Source: UBA2137 sp050251555 (GTDB taxonomy: Bacteria > Pseudomonadota > Alphaproteobacteria > Micavibrionales > Micavibrionaceae). Taken from it: a stretch of 43,020 nucleotides of DNA. Under the pieces are notes generated by a model. That model saw nothing but the letters and a program-made list of their open reading frames with translations. It ran no database searches and had not been told where the DNA came from. The position numbers and the translations under genes were made by a program. Positions 15,394-24,007 of this stretch are shown here, piece after piece (the stretch's first letter is position 1; every line of letters begins with the position of its first letter). Location: assembly GCA_050251555.1 (NCBI GenBank), contig JBFWMN010000009.1, positions 1 to 43,020 of the forward strand, written 5' to 3'.

Positions 15394-16452
15394 TTACCCT
15401 TGCCCGAAAACCGTATTGAGCTGTTGTGTCACGCGCACGAAAGTCGTACGTTTCGACAATTCTTTCAAGCGTCTTGCCCCGACATAAGTGCACGCAGAAC
15501 GCAAGCCTCCTGCAATCTCGGAAACTGTATCGGCGACATCCCCGCGATAGGGAACAAGAACATCCTTCCCTTCACTGGCACGGTAATTGGCAACACCGCC
15601 TGCGTGTTTTTCCATCGCGGCAGATGAAGACATGCCGTAAAAACGAATGAATTTTTCGCCATTCTCCGCCTCAATCATTTCGGCTTCGGCCTGATCGTGA
15701 CCTGCGAGCATACCGCCCAGCATCACAAAGTCCGCACCTGCCCCGAAAGCTTTGGCAATATCGCCGGGAACCGTACATCCGCCGTCGGCACAGACCAGTC
15801 CGCCCAGCCCATGCGCAGCATCAGCACATTCAATGACGGCAGAGAGCTGCGGATAGCCGACCCCTGTCATTTTGCGCGTGGTGCAAACAGAGCCCGGACC
15901 AATCCCGACCTTCACAAGATCAGCACCGCCTAAAATCAGCTCCTCAACCATTTCACCCGTCACCACATTTCCTGCCATCAATGTCATATCGGGAAAGCGT
16001 TCGCGCATGCGTTTGACGAAATCGACAAAATGCTGGCTGTAGCCGTTTGCCACATCAATACACAGACGATTGATCGGTTGAACGACTTCCTTTTTGAGGC
16101 TTTTCAAAACGCTTTCCAGCTTTTCAATATCCTTGTCCGATGTACCGATCGAATACCAGCACTGCGAAGCTGCTTCCGTTTTAAAAAACGACACCAGCGC
16201 ATCTTCGGGGTAATGTTTGGTCAGGGCAACCGTCATACCGTTGCCGTCTTTATGGAAGGTGCGGGCCATCTCCATCGTTCCGACCCCATCCATATTGGCG
16301 GCGATAATCGGAATGCCGTGATAGTTTTTCTTCGACCAGCGGAAGGTGAAATCACGTGACACATCGACATCCTTACGGGTCGAGAGTGTCGAGCGTTTCG
16401 GACGAATGAGAACGTCCTTAAAATCCAGCTTGGTTTCCTGTTCAATGCGCAT
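15394..16452 (-). CDS. guaC: GMP reductase
   Basis: Converts GMP to IMP with NADPH and ammonia release, part of purine salvage. The 352-residue (beta/alpha)8 protein has no CBS domains, unlike IMP dehydrogenase. It carries the catalytic loop GIGPGSVCTTRKMTGVGYPQ with Cys190, the VCADGGCTVPGDIAKA phosphate-binding strand, and RFYGMSSSAAMEKH. N-terminal LDFKDVLIRPKRS is typical of GuaC. AGGGAGGGGG precedes ATG 16452. It lies 49 bases downstream of the 3-hydroxybutyrate dehydrogenase gene on the same strand. Confidence 0.94.
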   Translation of the reverse strand: MRIEQETKLDFKDVLIRPKRSTLSTRKDVDVSRDFTFRWSKKNYHGIPIIAANMDGVGTMEMARTFHKDGNGMTVALTKHYPEDALVSFFKTEAASQCWYSIGTSDKDIEKLESVLKSLKKEVVQPINRLCIDVANGYSQHFVDFVKRMRERFPDMTLMAGNVVTGEMVEELILGGADLVKVGIGPGSVCTTRKMTGVGYPQLSAVIECADAAHGLGGLVCADGGCTVPGDIAKAFGAGADFVMLGGMLAGHDQAEAEMIEAENGEKFIRFYGMSSSAAMEKHAGGVANYRASEGKDVLVPYRGDVADTVSEIAGGLRSACTYVGARRLKELSKRTTFVRVTQQLNTVFGQG

Positions 16453-16501
16453 GGGTTTCCCCCTCCCTCTTTTTTATGAATGCACGTTGCTCTGAATGTT
16501 T

Positions 16502-17287
16502 TTAACGGGCCGACCAGCCGCCATCCATGGAGAGATGCGTACCCGTCATATTGCGTGCAGTGTCCGAGCACAGATAAAGTGCCAGCGCCCCCAGCTCGGC
16601 TGTCGTTGTAAACTCGACCTGCGGCTGTTTTTCGGAAAGCAGCTTTGCCTTCGCCGTATCAAAATCCGTTCCGTCTTTGGTCGCCATATCATTGACCTGC
16701 TTTTCAACCAACGGCGTTAGAACCCAGCCCGGGCAGATGGAGTTACACGTCACGCCTGTATTGGCGGCTTCCAAAGCCACAACTTTGGTCAGACCGTTCA
16801 ACCCGTGCTTGGCAGACACATAAGCACTTTTATAAGGTGAGGCGACGAGGCCGTGAACGGAGGCGATATTGATGATGCGTCCCCATTTATTCTTTTTCAT
16901 CACAGGCAGTGCCGTGCGGATAAGATGGTAAGGAGCCGTCAGCATCAGGGAGAGGATCAGATCCCATTTCTCGGGCGGAAAATCCTCAATCGGGGCTGTG
17001 TGCTGAATGCCTGCATTATTCACCAGAATATCGACTGAACCGAATTCCTCGCAGGCTTTTTCTACCATCCCTGCTGCGGCCTGACCATTCGTCAGATCGG
17101 CGGGATTGTAGGAAACGCCCGAAGCTCCTTTTTTCTTCAAATCCGCCATGATGTTTTCGATCTCTTTGATATCGCCGAAACCATTCAGGACAATGTTCAT
17201 CCCCTCGTCCGCAAAAGCCTCTGCAATCCCGTGACCGATACCGCTGGTTGATCCTGTGATAATGGCTGTTTTTCCTTTAAGCGACAT
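16502..17287 (-). CDS. bdhA: D-3-hydroxybutyrate dehydrogenase
   Basis: Short-chain dehydrogenase (261 residues) interconverting 3-hydroxybutyrate and acetoacetate with NAD, used in polyhydroxybutyrate and ketone body metabolism. It has the cofactor motif TGSTSGIGHG (11-20), NNAG (90-93), catalytic S143 and Y156-x3-K160 (YVSAK). The family-specific stretches GIQHTAPIEDFP and CPGWVLTPLVEKQ, plus the QPQVEFTT loop, match bacterial BDH closely. AAAGGAG precedes ATG 17287. No PHB synthase or depolymerase genes are visible nearby. Confidence 0.93.
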   Translation of the reverse strand: MSLKGKTAIITGSTSGIGHGIAEAFADEGMNIVLNGFGDIKEIENIMADLKKKGASGVSYNPADLTNGQAAAGMVEKACEEFGSVDILVNNAGIQHTAPIEDFPPEKWDLILSLMLTAPYHLIRTALPVMKKNKWGRIINIASVHGLVASPYKSAYVSAKHGLNGLTKVVALEAANTGVTCNSICPGWVLTPLVEKQVNDMATKDGTDFDTAKAKLLSEKQPQVEFTTTAELGALALYLCSDTARNMTGTHLSMDGGWSAR

Positions 17288-17313
17288 GGGGACTTCTCCT
17301 TTAGCTGATTTTA

Positions 17314-17505
17314 TTATTCGTCTGACGTTTTGAAGAAAGAGGACGCGGCCTGATGGACGGCCTCCTTACGGGTAATTTCGGCTTCGGCGCGCGCAATCTC
17401 GCCCTTCAAAGCCTCGATATATTCACGAAGCTCGGGCAAGGACATCGGTTCCAGATTTTTAAGCTGGGCTGGTTTATTGCGGGGCTGGTCATCATCATCA
17501 AACAT
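17314..17505 (-). CDS. DUF1192 family small protein
   Basis: A 63-residue protein of the alphaproteobacterial DUF1192 family: acidic start (MFDDDDQP), then LKNLEPMSLPELREYIEAL and a helical KGEIARAEAEITRKEA stretch ending near the C-terminus. Function unknown. The MFDDDD start is preferred because family members begin with such an acidic motif; an in-frame ATG at 17532 gives nine more residues. It lies 26 bases upstream of bdhA on the same strand, and the gene across the intergenic region is trcR. Confidence 0.82.
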   Translation of the reverse strand: MFDDDDQPRNKPAQLKNLEPMSLPELREYIEALKGEIARAEAEITRKEAVHQAASSFFKTSDE

Positions 17506-17652
17506 GGCGTTTATGACTTTAATGCGTTTCATCTAAAAAACAATTGCCAAAACCGTACTGCCCCCTACCCCAAAAAAAGGATGGTATTTTGGTAAAACAG
17601 GCTGTATACCAGTTGATGTTTCCCTGACAGTTTATCATCTGTTTGCGCGAGC

Positions 17653-17677
17653 AAGACCCTCTTAAAAATGGTCTTTT
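17653..17677 (+). promoter_or_regulatory. Short hairpin in the trcR upstream region
   Basis: AAGACC and GGTCTT (17653-17658 and 17670-17675) form an inverted repeat followed by TTGG, about 50 bases before the trcR start. It could be a leader hairpin or weak attenuator. No experimental or comparative support is available from the sequence alone. Confidence 0.25.
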
Positions 17678-17726
17678 GGCGAGAGGAAACTATTATTGTT
17701 TTAAGATTTTTAAGGAGACACATCCC

Positions 17727-18422
17727 ATGTCCAAGGATATCGACCTCAGCAAACCGATCATGCCGAAAGCCACAGCCGTCTGGTTGATCGATAACACCAC
17801 CCTTACATTCAAGCAAATCGGCGATTTCGTTGAATTGCACGCCATCGAAGTTCAGGCTCTGGCTGACGGCGATATCGGCAAAGGCATTGTCGGTCGTTCA
17901 CCGATCGAAGAAGGCCTTCTGACACAAGATGAGATCACGCGTTGTGAAAATGATGCTGCCAGTACATTGAAGCCTCTGAAAAGCAAACTGCCTCCCGTGA
18001 AGCTGCGCTCCAAAGGCCCTCGTTATACGCCTGTTGCAAAACGTGGCGATAAACCCGATGCCGTGGCTTACATTCTGAAACATCACCCCGAGATTTCGGA
18101 TGCGCAAATCTGCAAATTGGTCGGAACAACCAAGCCGACCATTAAAGCGATCCGCGACCGCGCACACGCAAACATCGCCAACATCAAGCCTCGCAATCCT
18201 GTGGATCTGGGCCTTTGTACATATAAAGAACTGGATGCCGCAAGCGCCAAAGGCCACCGTGCTGCAGGCCGCGACCCTGAGGAAGAGGCACGCAAGCGTC
18301 AGGAAGCACAGGCAGCCGAAGCCGCCAGTGCCGCAGAAGCCGCCAATCAGGATAGCGGTGAATCCTCCAGAGAAGGCGCTTTCAGCGGTTTCGATTTCAG
18401 CAATTTCATGAAAACGAACTAA
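17727..18422 (+). CDS. trcR: Cell-cycle transcriptional regulator TrcR-like (DUF1013)
   Basis: A 231-residue DUF1013 protein, conserved almost exclusively in alphaproteobacteria and annotated as the cell-cycle transcriptional regulator TrcR. The N-terminal region has MPKATAVWLIDNTTLTFKQI, GDFVELHAIEVQALADG and GIVGRSPIEEGLLTQDEI. A probable helix-turn-helix (ISDAQICKLVGTTKPTIKAI) lies near residues 110-135. The C-terminus is an Ala/Glu-rich coil and a Phe-rich tail (FSGFDFSNFM). AAGGAG precedes ATG 17727. It is monocistronic, with a strong terminator 30 bases downstream. Confidence 0.88.
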   Translation: MSKDIDLSKPIMPKATAVWLIDNTTLTFKQIGDFVELHAIEVQALADGDIGKGIVGRSPIEEGLLTQDEITRCENDAASTLKPLKSKLPPVKLRSKGPRYTPVAKRGDKPDAVAYILKHHPEISDAQICKLVGTTKPTIKAIRDRAHANIANIKPRNPVDLGLCTYKELDAASAKGHRAAGRDPEEEARKRQEAQAAEAASAAEAANQDSGESSREGAFSGFDFSNFMKTN

Positions 18423-18451
18423 GCGCACGCTACTTTTAAAAGAACAAGAAG

Positions 18452-18482
18452 AAACCCTGTGAGCCATGCCCACAGGGTTTTT
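18452..18482 (+). terminator. Intrinsic terminator of trcR
   Basis: AAACCCTGTG (18452-18461) pairs perfectly with CACAGGGTTT (18471-18480) around a 9-base loop, followed by further T residues. It lies 30 bases after the trcR stop. Confidence 0.88.
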
Positions 18483-18561
18483 AATGTCCTTAGATTTTTT
18501 TGAGTAGCACGAGATTGGCTTTGCTACCCCCCTCAAAAACCTTATGCAGTGGCGGCTTGCC

Positions 18562-18750
18562 TTAAGCTCTTTGTGCGTCCTCCAGCATTTCCTTGACCTG
18601 AAGCTTTTCCAGTTTCAGTTGGCGGAGGAGCATGTGTGATGGCAACGGTCTGTTTTCTTCATCGCGAATGCGACCTTCCAGAAGCATATGTTTTGATTTC
18701 AATGCGTCCAGACGATTGGCACTGGATGTTTGTAGTCCGCGTATAGCCAT
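18562..18750 (-). CDS. YdcH-like DUF465 protein
   Basis: A 62-residue helical protein of the YdcH/DUF465 type: an N-terminal stretch, then LKSKHMLLEGRIRDEENRPL and LLRQLKLEKLQVKEMLE, two helices with the conserved H/K-rich pattern followed by KLxKLxxK. Function is unknown; family members are small cytoplasmic proteins. AAAGGAG lies upstream of ATG 18750. It converges with trcR beyond the terminator. Confidence 0.8.
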   Translation of the reverse strand: MAIRGLQTSSANRLDALKSKHMLLEGRIRDEENRPLPSHMLLRQLKLEKLQVKEMLEDAQRA

Positions 18751-18855
18751 AACGACACTCCTTTTCTGTTCAACAATTTTAGGTTAACGAACCCACTATA
18801 ACGCGTTTTAAAGACCTCCACAAATTAGCGAATGCATATGTAATTTTTATGCAGC

Positions 18856-19065
18856 ATGAACATTAACTTACCTCCCTTATCCGATGAGAATACAGGAGTA
18901 ACTGCAGCAAAAATGGGAGGCGATTTCATACGCGCGATTCTGGCGGGCTTACTTTTATTATCTGTTGCATATGTTAAACAAGCCGTTAAAAACCGCACAA
19001 ATGCAATGTTTTTGGCCTGTTTACAGATCGAAGGAAACACCTTGCGCCAAAGGCAAATCTTTTGA
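18856..19065 (+). CDS. Doubtful small ORF with one hydrophobic segment
   Basis: A 69-codon frame with a hydrophobic stretch (AILAGLLLLSVAYV) near residues 27-40, in the 270-base interval between the DUF465 and aldehyde dehydrogenase genes. It lacks a ribosome binding site and its last 45 bases run antisense into the dehydrogenase gene. It could be chance. The interval otherwise probably holds the promoter of the DUF465 gene. Confidence 0.22.
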   Translation: MNINLPPLSDENTGVTAAKMGGDFIRAILAGLLLLSVAYVKQAVKNRTNAMFLACLQIEGNTLRQRQIF

Positions 19066-20541
19066 GTAGTTCAGTGTCTGCGTTTGACGGCGCATATAAA
19101 GTTTCCAGGAATCCGACCCGCTTTCGCGACCGCCTCCCGTTTCTTTTTCACCTCCGAACGCTCCGCCGATTTCCGCACCCGAAGGGCCGATATTGACATT
19201 CGCAATGCCACAATCCGAACCTGTCGCAGAGAGGAAGGTTTCGGCCTCGCGCATGTCAGTTGTAAAGATGCAAGATGATAAGCCTTGCGGCACCGCATTA
19301 TTAAGATCAATTGCTTGTTCAAGATTTTTATAGGTTGTCACATACAGGATGGGCGCGAAGGTTTCCTCCATCATCACCGCCCCCTGCTTCTTCATACGCA
19401 CCAGAGCTGGTAATACATAAAAGCCGCCTTTAGGAACACCTTTTGTGATCAGCTCGCCACCGATCAGGCATTGCCCGCCCTCTTTCTTGGCTTTAGACAA
19501 GGCTGTGGTGAAACCTTTATAAGAAGCCTCATCAATCAAAGGCCCGACCAAGGTGGATTTATCAAGCGGATCGCCGATGCGCAGCTTGCCGTAAACCTGT
19601 TGCAAGCGCCCCATGAGTTCGTCGGCAATGCTCTCATGGATAAAGAGGCGTCGTAATGTGGTGCAACGCTGCCCAGCAGTACCCACAGCCGCAAAGGTAA
19701 TGGCGCGCACGGCCAGCTCCAGATCAGCAGACGGCGCGACCACCATGGCGTTATTCCCGCCCAATTCCAGAAGCGAGCGCCCGAGACGGTCCGCAACAAC
19801 TTTGGCAACGGCACGCCCCATGGGCACAGAACCTGTCGCACTGATAAGCGGGACGCGCTTATCCGTCACTAGCGCTTCGCCGATTTTTTTGCCGCCGATC
19901 ACGACTTCGCATAAACCGTCAGGGGCTTTATGTCCCGCATCACGGTAACGCTTCAGTGCTTTTTCAAAAATCGCTTTCACAGCCAGGGCCGTAAGCGGTG
20001 TCTTTTCAGAAGGTTTCCAGATGACAGGATCCCCGCAGACATAAGCCAATGCCGCATTCCAGCACCAGACCGCGACGGGGAAGTTAAAGGCGGAAATAAC
20101 ACCGACAACGCCCAGCGGCTGCCAAGTTTCGCGCATATGGTGCCCGGGGCGTTCAGACGCAATGGTCAGACCATACAACTGGCGCGACAGCCCTACGGCA
20201 AAATCACATATATCGATCATTTCCTGAACTTCGCCCAAACCTTCGGAGAGGATCTTACCGCATTCCAGCGTCACGAGTGCGCCCAGATGGTCCTTTTCGG
20301 CGCGAAGCTCTTCCCCGAACAAGCGTACCAATTCTCCGCGCACAGGGGCCGGAACGGCACGCCATTCAAGAAAGGCCTGATGCGCTTTGGTGACGGCAGC
20401 CTTCGCATCTGCCGCCTTATTCTCGGTCAGTTTTGCAAGCTTCCCACCATCAATCGGTGAGGTCACAAGCAAGCTGCCGTTTTCAAACTGTTTTCCTGTC
20501 AGGCCATAGCGTTTCAGGATCGATTTGGCATGTGTGCTCAT
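19021..20541 (-). CDS. Aldehyde dehydrogenase, ALDH7 family (aminoadipate-semialdehyde type)
   Basis: A 506-residue NAD-dependent aldehyde dehydrogenase. The catalytic pair E259 (LLELGGNN) and C293 (GTAGQRCTTLRR) and the C-terminal block NIGPSGAEIGGAFGGEK through RQTQTLNYS are signatures of ALDH7, the alpha-aminoadipic semialdehyde / piperidine-6-carboxylate dehydrogenase group of lysine catabolism (AmaB/Pcd). No other lysine-degradation gene is present nearby. ATG 20541 overlaps the stop of the upstream Na/Pi transporter gene by four bases, suggesting translational coupling. Confidence 0.9.
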   Translation of the reverse strand: MSTHAKSILKRYGLTGKQFENGSLLVTSPIDGGKLAKLTENKAADAKAAVTKAHQAFLEWRAVPAPVRGELVRLFGEELRAEKDHLGALVTLECGKILSEGLGEVQEMIDICDFAVGLSRQLYGLTIASERPGHHMRETWQPLGVVGVISAFNFPVAVWCWNAALAYVCGDPVIWKPSEKTPLTALAVKAIFEKALKRYRDAGHKAPDGLCEVVIGGKKIGEALVTDKRVPLISATGSVPMGRAVAKVVADRLGRSLLELGGNNAMVVAPSADLELAVRAITFAAVGTAGQRCTTLRRLFIHESIADELMGRLQQVYGKLRIGDPLDKSTLVGPLIDEASYKGFTTALSKAKKEGGQCLIGGELITKGVPKGGFYVLPALVRMKKQGAVMMEETFAPILYVTTYKNLEQAIDLNNAVPQGLSSCIFTTDMREAETFLSATGSDCGIANVNIGPSGAEIGGAFGGEKETGGGRESGSDSWKLYMRRQTQTLNYSKDLPLAQGVSFDL

Positions 20542-22217
20542 GGGCGTTCCTCCATATCTTCAACAGCAGCGGGTTTCAAACGGGTGCGCGAGAGTTGCCC
20601 TTTTTCTTCCAAAATCGGATAGGCAACGCTCGTAATCAGGGAATTGATGCGGCGTAAATCACGGATCATGTCCATATGCATCGAAGACGTATCCATCGTC
20701 TCGGGACGCCCTTCGCGCAAGCGCGACATATGGGCCTTCGAGGTTTTGATCTCGGCTTCCTTAATGTTGCCCTTCTCTTCGACAAGCTGGCGGGCCAAAG
20801 CCACATCTTCGGAAATGAAGACGGTTTGAGCGAGCTGAATGGAGTGGATCACCATATCAAACAGCTCGCGGATTTCACCAAAACCTTCCTGAGAAAACAT
20901 CTTATTCTGTTTGATTTTCTTATCGACCATCGGCAGCAAGTTCCGGTCGATCACGTCTCCGATATGTTCCAGATTGGTAGCAAAAGTCAGAATTTCAAAG
21001 TGGCGCGCAGCCTCATTCTCATTGAGTGCATTCCCTTCCATCTTTGCCATGTAGGATTTTACTTCGGAAAAAAGCTTGTCGATCTTGTCATCCATCTCTT
21101 TGACATCCGCCAAAGCTTTAATGTCATTATCTTCAAACGCTTTACGGCATCGACCCATCATGACAAGAGTGAGATCCGCAAGGCGTAACGTCTCGCGCGA
21201 CGCATTGGTCAGCGCAATCAGGGGCAATGCCAGCTCACGGTTATTAAGATAAAGCGGCGTGGATTCATCTTCTAATTTAGGACGATCAGGAATAAAATGG
21301 CGCACCATTTTTGCCACAAACGGTACAAAAGGCAGGAAAACCAGAGCCAACACGACGTTAAAGGCCGTATGGAAATAGACGATCGACCAGTGCGAAGCAT
21401 TTGTCATTTCCACCATGGCTTCGCGAATATACCCCATAAACGGTAGACATAGGGCCACACCGATAAGGCGCATCATCAGGTTGGCAATAGGCAAACGAAG
21501 CCCGTCCTCACCTTCCGAACGGGACGAAAGAATGACAGGAAAAACATTCCCGATATTCGCACCCAGCACCAACACATAAGCCATCTCAAGCGGTAGAACG
21601 CCCGTATCGGCAAGCGAGACCAGCAGCAAGATAAAGGCCAGCGATGAATGAAAAAGCCATGTAATGCCAATGGCAAAAAGCAGTTTGAAAAAAACGTCAT
21701 TCTCAAGCGGTTTTAAGAGAAGCGGCAAGGTCTCCGACGTTTTCAAAGGTGCCGCAGCCATTTTAATGGCTGTCAGGGCAAAGAGCATGAGACCGAGACC
21801 AAGAATAATCCGCCCGGCCTGCTTGCGGCGGTCCGTATCCGTTTTAGACGAATGGAGAACATAACCGATAATCATGAGAAGTGGCGCAAGCCACGAAAGA
21901 TCCATTGTCAGAATTTGTGCAACAAGCGTCGTCCCGACATCGGCCCCCAATACAACGGCGATCCCTGCCCCAAGTCCCAATAAGCCACGACCGATGAGTG
22001 AAGCCATAATCATGGTCGTCGCAGTCGAGCTTTGCAAAACCATCGTTGTCAAAACACCCGTAAAAAAGGCATTAAAACGGTTCGAGGTCACACGCGAGAG
22101 AATTTTGCGCAGCTCCGTCCCAAAGGCGCGCATAATTCCCATGCGCACAAGGCGAAGTCCGTAAAGAAGAAGGGCAACGCCTCCGAGGATATGGAGAAGG
22201 ATCAGTGTAGGGGTCAT
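20538..22217 (-). CDS. Na/Pi-cotransporter family protein with PhoU-like domain
   Basis: A 559-residue membrane protein. The N-terminal ~330 residues carry the Na/Pi-cotransporter repeats: LQSSTATTMIMASLIG around residue 61 and the second inverted repeat with HSSLAFILLLVSL around residue 190, together with about eight helices. The C-terminal ~200 residues are helical and PhoU-like (ALADVKEMDDKIDKLFSEV, ATNLEHIGDVIDRN). The family includes NptA/YjbB-type phosphate transporters or exporters; direction and ion are uncertain. ATG 22217 lacks a strong ribosome binding site. Four-base overlap with the downstream ALDH7 gene. Confidence 0.9.
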   Translation of the reverse strand: MTPTLILLHILGGVALLLYGLRLVRMGIMRAFGTELRKILSRVTSNRFNAFFTGVLTTMVLQSSTATTMIMASLIGRGLLGLGAGIAVVLGADVGTTLVAQILTMDLSWLAPLLMIIGYVLHSSKTDTDRRKQAGRIILGLGLMLFALTAIKMAAAPLKTSETLPLLLKPLENDVFFKLLFAIGITWLFHSSLAFILLLVSLADTGVLPLEMAYVLVLGANIGNVFPVILSSRSEGEDGLRLPIANLMMRLIGVALCLPFMGYIREAMVEMTNASHWSIVYFHTAFNVVLALVFLPFVPFVAKMVRHFIPDRPKLEDESTPLYLNNRELALPLIALTNASRETLRLADLTLVMMGRCRKAFEDNDIKALADVKEMDDKIDKLFSEVKSYMAKMEGNALNENEAARHFEILTFATNLEHIGDVIDRNLLPMVDKKIKQNKMFSQEGFGEIRELFDMVIHSIQLAQTVFISEDVALARQLVEEKGNIKEAEIKTSKAHMSRLREGRPETMDTSSMHMDMIRDLRRINSLITSVAYPILEEKGQLSRTRLKPAAVEDMEERP

Positions 22218-22335
22218 CTATGGAATTTTTCTTATTGTTATAAAGCGTTATGAATCCAGTATATGTCGCGCCCTGCAAAAATTCTATAGGCAGCGCAGCG
22301 TAACACGCAACAACTGGTGGAGACTGACAGGTGTC

Positions 22336-22884
22336 TTAAAAACCGCCATGTTCGGCGAGGTAGGCTTCTTCTTCAGGGGTGCTGTCACGCCCCAGAACTT
22401 TATTCCGATGGGGAAAACGCCCGAAACGGTCAATCACATCATAGTGACGCAACGCGTATTCATAGCCCAGCGGATCATCGCCTTTGACCTTTTCAAAAAG
22501 CTCCAGCGAGCGTTTCTGGTCTGCCATTTGCTCGGAATGCTCAAAGGGCAGATAGATAAAGCGGCGCTTTACCGGCTGTAAAATCTGATCCAGTCCCTTG
22601 GAAACCGCGTGTTTGGCTATCAGGAGGGCTTTCCCGTCAGTCGCAAACTGCTGTGGCGTACCGCGAAACATGTTGCGGGGGAACTGATCCAGCAGCAGAA
22701 GGAGCGAAAGGCAACCATCCGCATCTTTCTTCCAGTCATCAAGGTAACCGTTGCGGGCGGCTTCATAGGTTTCCAGAAAACGCGATTTGATCAGAGAATC
22801 AAAATCCTCGTTTTTTTGAAACCACTGTTGGGGCTGAGTTTCTTCAAACCAAAAATCGATGACTTCTTTTTGCGAATTTTTCAT
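22336..22884 (-). CDS. DUF924 family protein
   Basis: A 182-residue soluble protein of the DUF924 family (TPR-like helical fold): EVIDFWFEETQPQQWF at the start, LSLLLLLDQFPRNMFRGTP in the middle, FIYLPFEHSEQMADQ and the C-terminal RFGRFPHRNKVLGR. These are the conserved family blocks. Function is not established. Its ATG overlaps the stop of the upstream small membrane gene by four bases, and the two follow petC on the same strand, so it is likely the distal gene of the bc1 transcription unit or of a read-through product. Confidence 0.9.
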   Translation of the reverse strand: MKNSQKEVIDFWFEETQPQQWFQKNEDFDSLIKSRFLETYEAARNGYLDDWKKDADGCLSLLLLLDQFPRNMFRGTPQQFATDGKALLIAKHAVSKGLDQILQPVKRRFIYLPFEHSEQMADQKRSLELFEKVKGDDPLGYEYALRHYDVIDRFGRFPHRNKVLGRDSTPEEEAYLAEHGGF

Positions 22885-23090
22885 GACTCATTCTCATCTA
22901 TGTTGTGACGGGACGAAAGCCACTTTTTTTCAGCACGTTGGGCTAGAATCGACATAATCGCGGCAGGTAAAAACGGGATGAGGATGGCGCCGATAATGCG
23001 CGGCGAACGGAAAACATCCAGAGACTCACCGCTGATGGAGGTCGTATAGATTACGCCAAACAGAATAACGCCGAAGACCGCAAAGAACAT
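22881..23090 (-). CDS. Small membrane protein downstream of petC; true start uncertain
   Basis: From ATG 23090 the product is 69 residues with two hydrophobic segments (FFAVFGVILFGVIYTTSI and IIGAILIPFLPAAIMSILA) and a basic tail. The frame stays open upstream and encodes a coherent amphipathic N-terminus (SKQELQNLYLKARIFRFLA), but it has no ATG, GTG or TTG there. A good ribosome binding site, AAAGGAAG, lies seven bases before an in-frame ATC at 23153-23151. Either translation begins at ATG 23090, at CTG 23126, or at the unusual ATC codon. Family not recognised. It follows petC and overlaps the DUF924 gene by four bases. Confidence 0.62.
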   Translation of the reverse strand: MFFAVFGVILFGVIYTTSISGESLDVFRSPRIIGAILIPFLPAAIMSILAQRAEKKWLSSRHNIDENES

Positions 23091-23178
23091 CGCCAGGAAA
23101 CGGAATATCCTCGCCTTTAAATACAGATTCTGGAGCTCCTGTTTTGAAACGATAAGACCACTTCCTTTATTTCGGTGA

Positions 23179-23970
23179 TTAGTGTTGTTTGGCCCAGATG
23201 CGCTTTTTCACGGCATACATGATACCGGCAAAAGCGATCAGGAACAGGACAACTTTAATACCCATGCGCTTACGCTCTTCCATTTCAGGCTCAGCCGCCC
23301 ATGTCAGGAAGGTTGCAATGTCATGCGCATACTGGTCAAGCGTCTCAGGCGTGCCGTCTTCGTATGCAACCAGACCGTCGCTTAAAGGCGGCGCCATCGA
23401 AATCACGTGACCGGGCATTTGCTTGTTATAGTGCTGACCACTCATCAGCTCATGCTCTTCCAGCCATTCGGCAGGCGCATCTTCATAGCCCGTCAGAATA
23501 CCGTAAACATAAGCGGCACCACCCTCACGCGCCTTGGTGATTAGGGAAAGATCAGGCGGCAGGGCGCCATTATTGGCATATTTGGCAGCCGCGTCATTTT
23601 CAAACGGCGATTTGAATTTGTCTGAAGGCAGGGCCGGACGTTCAAACATCTCGCCCTCGTCATTCGGGCCGTCCATCACTGTATATTGTGAAGAGATTGC
23701 CTTGATCTGTCCCTCGTCATAACCCAGTGCTTCCAGATTACGGTAGGACAGAAGCTTCATCGAGTGACAGCTTGCACAAACATTCTGATAGATTTTGAAA
23801 CCACGCTGCAAGGCAGCCTTGTCATACGTGCCAAGCGGGCCTTCGAAAGACCAGTGCACATCAGGCAGCTCTGCTTCGGCTTCAGCGGCTAGCGCAGGCG
23901 ACACATGCGCAGAAGCACTAAAGCCCAGAACTGCCAGCGTCGCAATCAGAAGAGGTTTGGAAAAGCGCAT
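23179..23970 (-). CDS. petC: Cytochrome c1 of the bc1 complex
   Basis: Membrane-anchored c-type cytochrome passing electrons from the Rieske protein to a soluble or membrane cytochrome c. It has a Sec signal peptide (LLIATLAVLGFSASA, cleavage near ALAAEA), the haem motif C65-A-S-C68-H69, a candidate axial Met in the VISMAPPLSDGLV block, and a C-terminal anchor (VVLFLIAFAGIMYAV) before a basic tail. ATG 23970 is preferred because CGGAG precedes it and the signal peptide starts there; an in-frame ATG at 23997 would add nine residues. Third gene of petABC. Confidence 0.94.
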   Translation of the reverse strand: MRFSKPLLIATLAVLGFSASAHVSPALAAEAEAELPDVHWSFEGPLGTYDKAALQRGFKIYQNVCASCHSMKLLSYRNLEALGYDEGQIKAISSQYTVMDGPNDEGEMFERPALPSDKFKSPFENDAAAKYANNGALPPDLSLITKAREGGAAYVYGILTGYEDAPAEWLEEHELMSGQHYNKQMPGHVISMAPPLSDGLVAYEDGTPETLDQYAHDIATFLTWAAEPEMEERKRMGIKVVLFLIAFAGIMYAVKKRIWAKQH

Positions 23971-24007
23971 GGAATTTTCTCCGAAGATACGTGTCATAGT
24001 CTCTCTC

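Noticed and set aside
17700..17713. CtrA-like site TTAA-N5-TTAA before trcR
   Set aside because: The CtrA consensus requires seven bases between half-sites; here there are five, in an AT-rich stretch directly before the ribosome binding site.
18510..18536. Inverted repeat GTAGCA/TGCTAC between trcR and the DUF465 gene
   Set aside because: It has a 12-base loop and no T tract on either strand, so it is not convincing as a terminator; a strong terminator lies just upstream.
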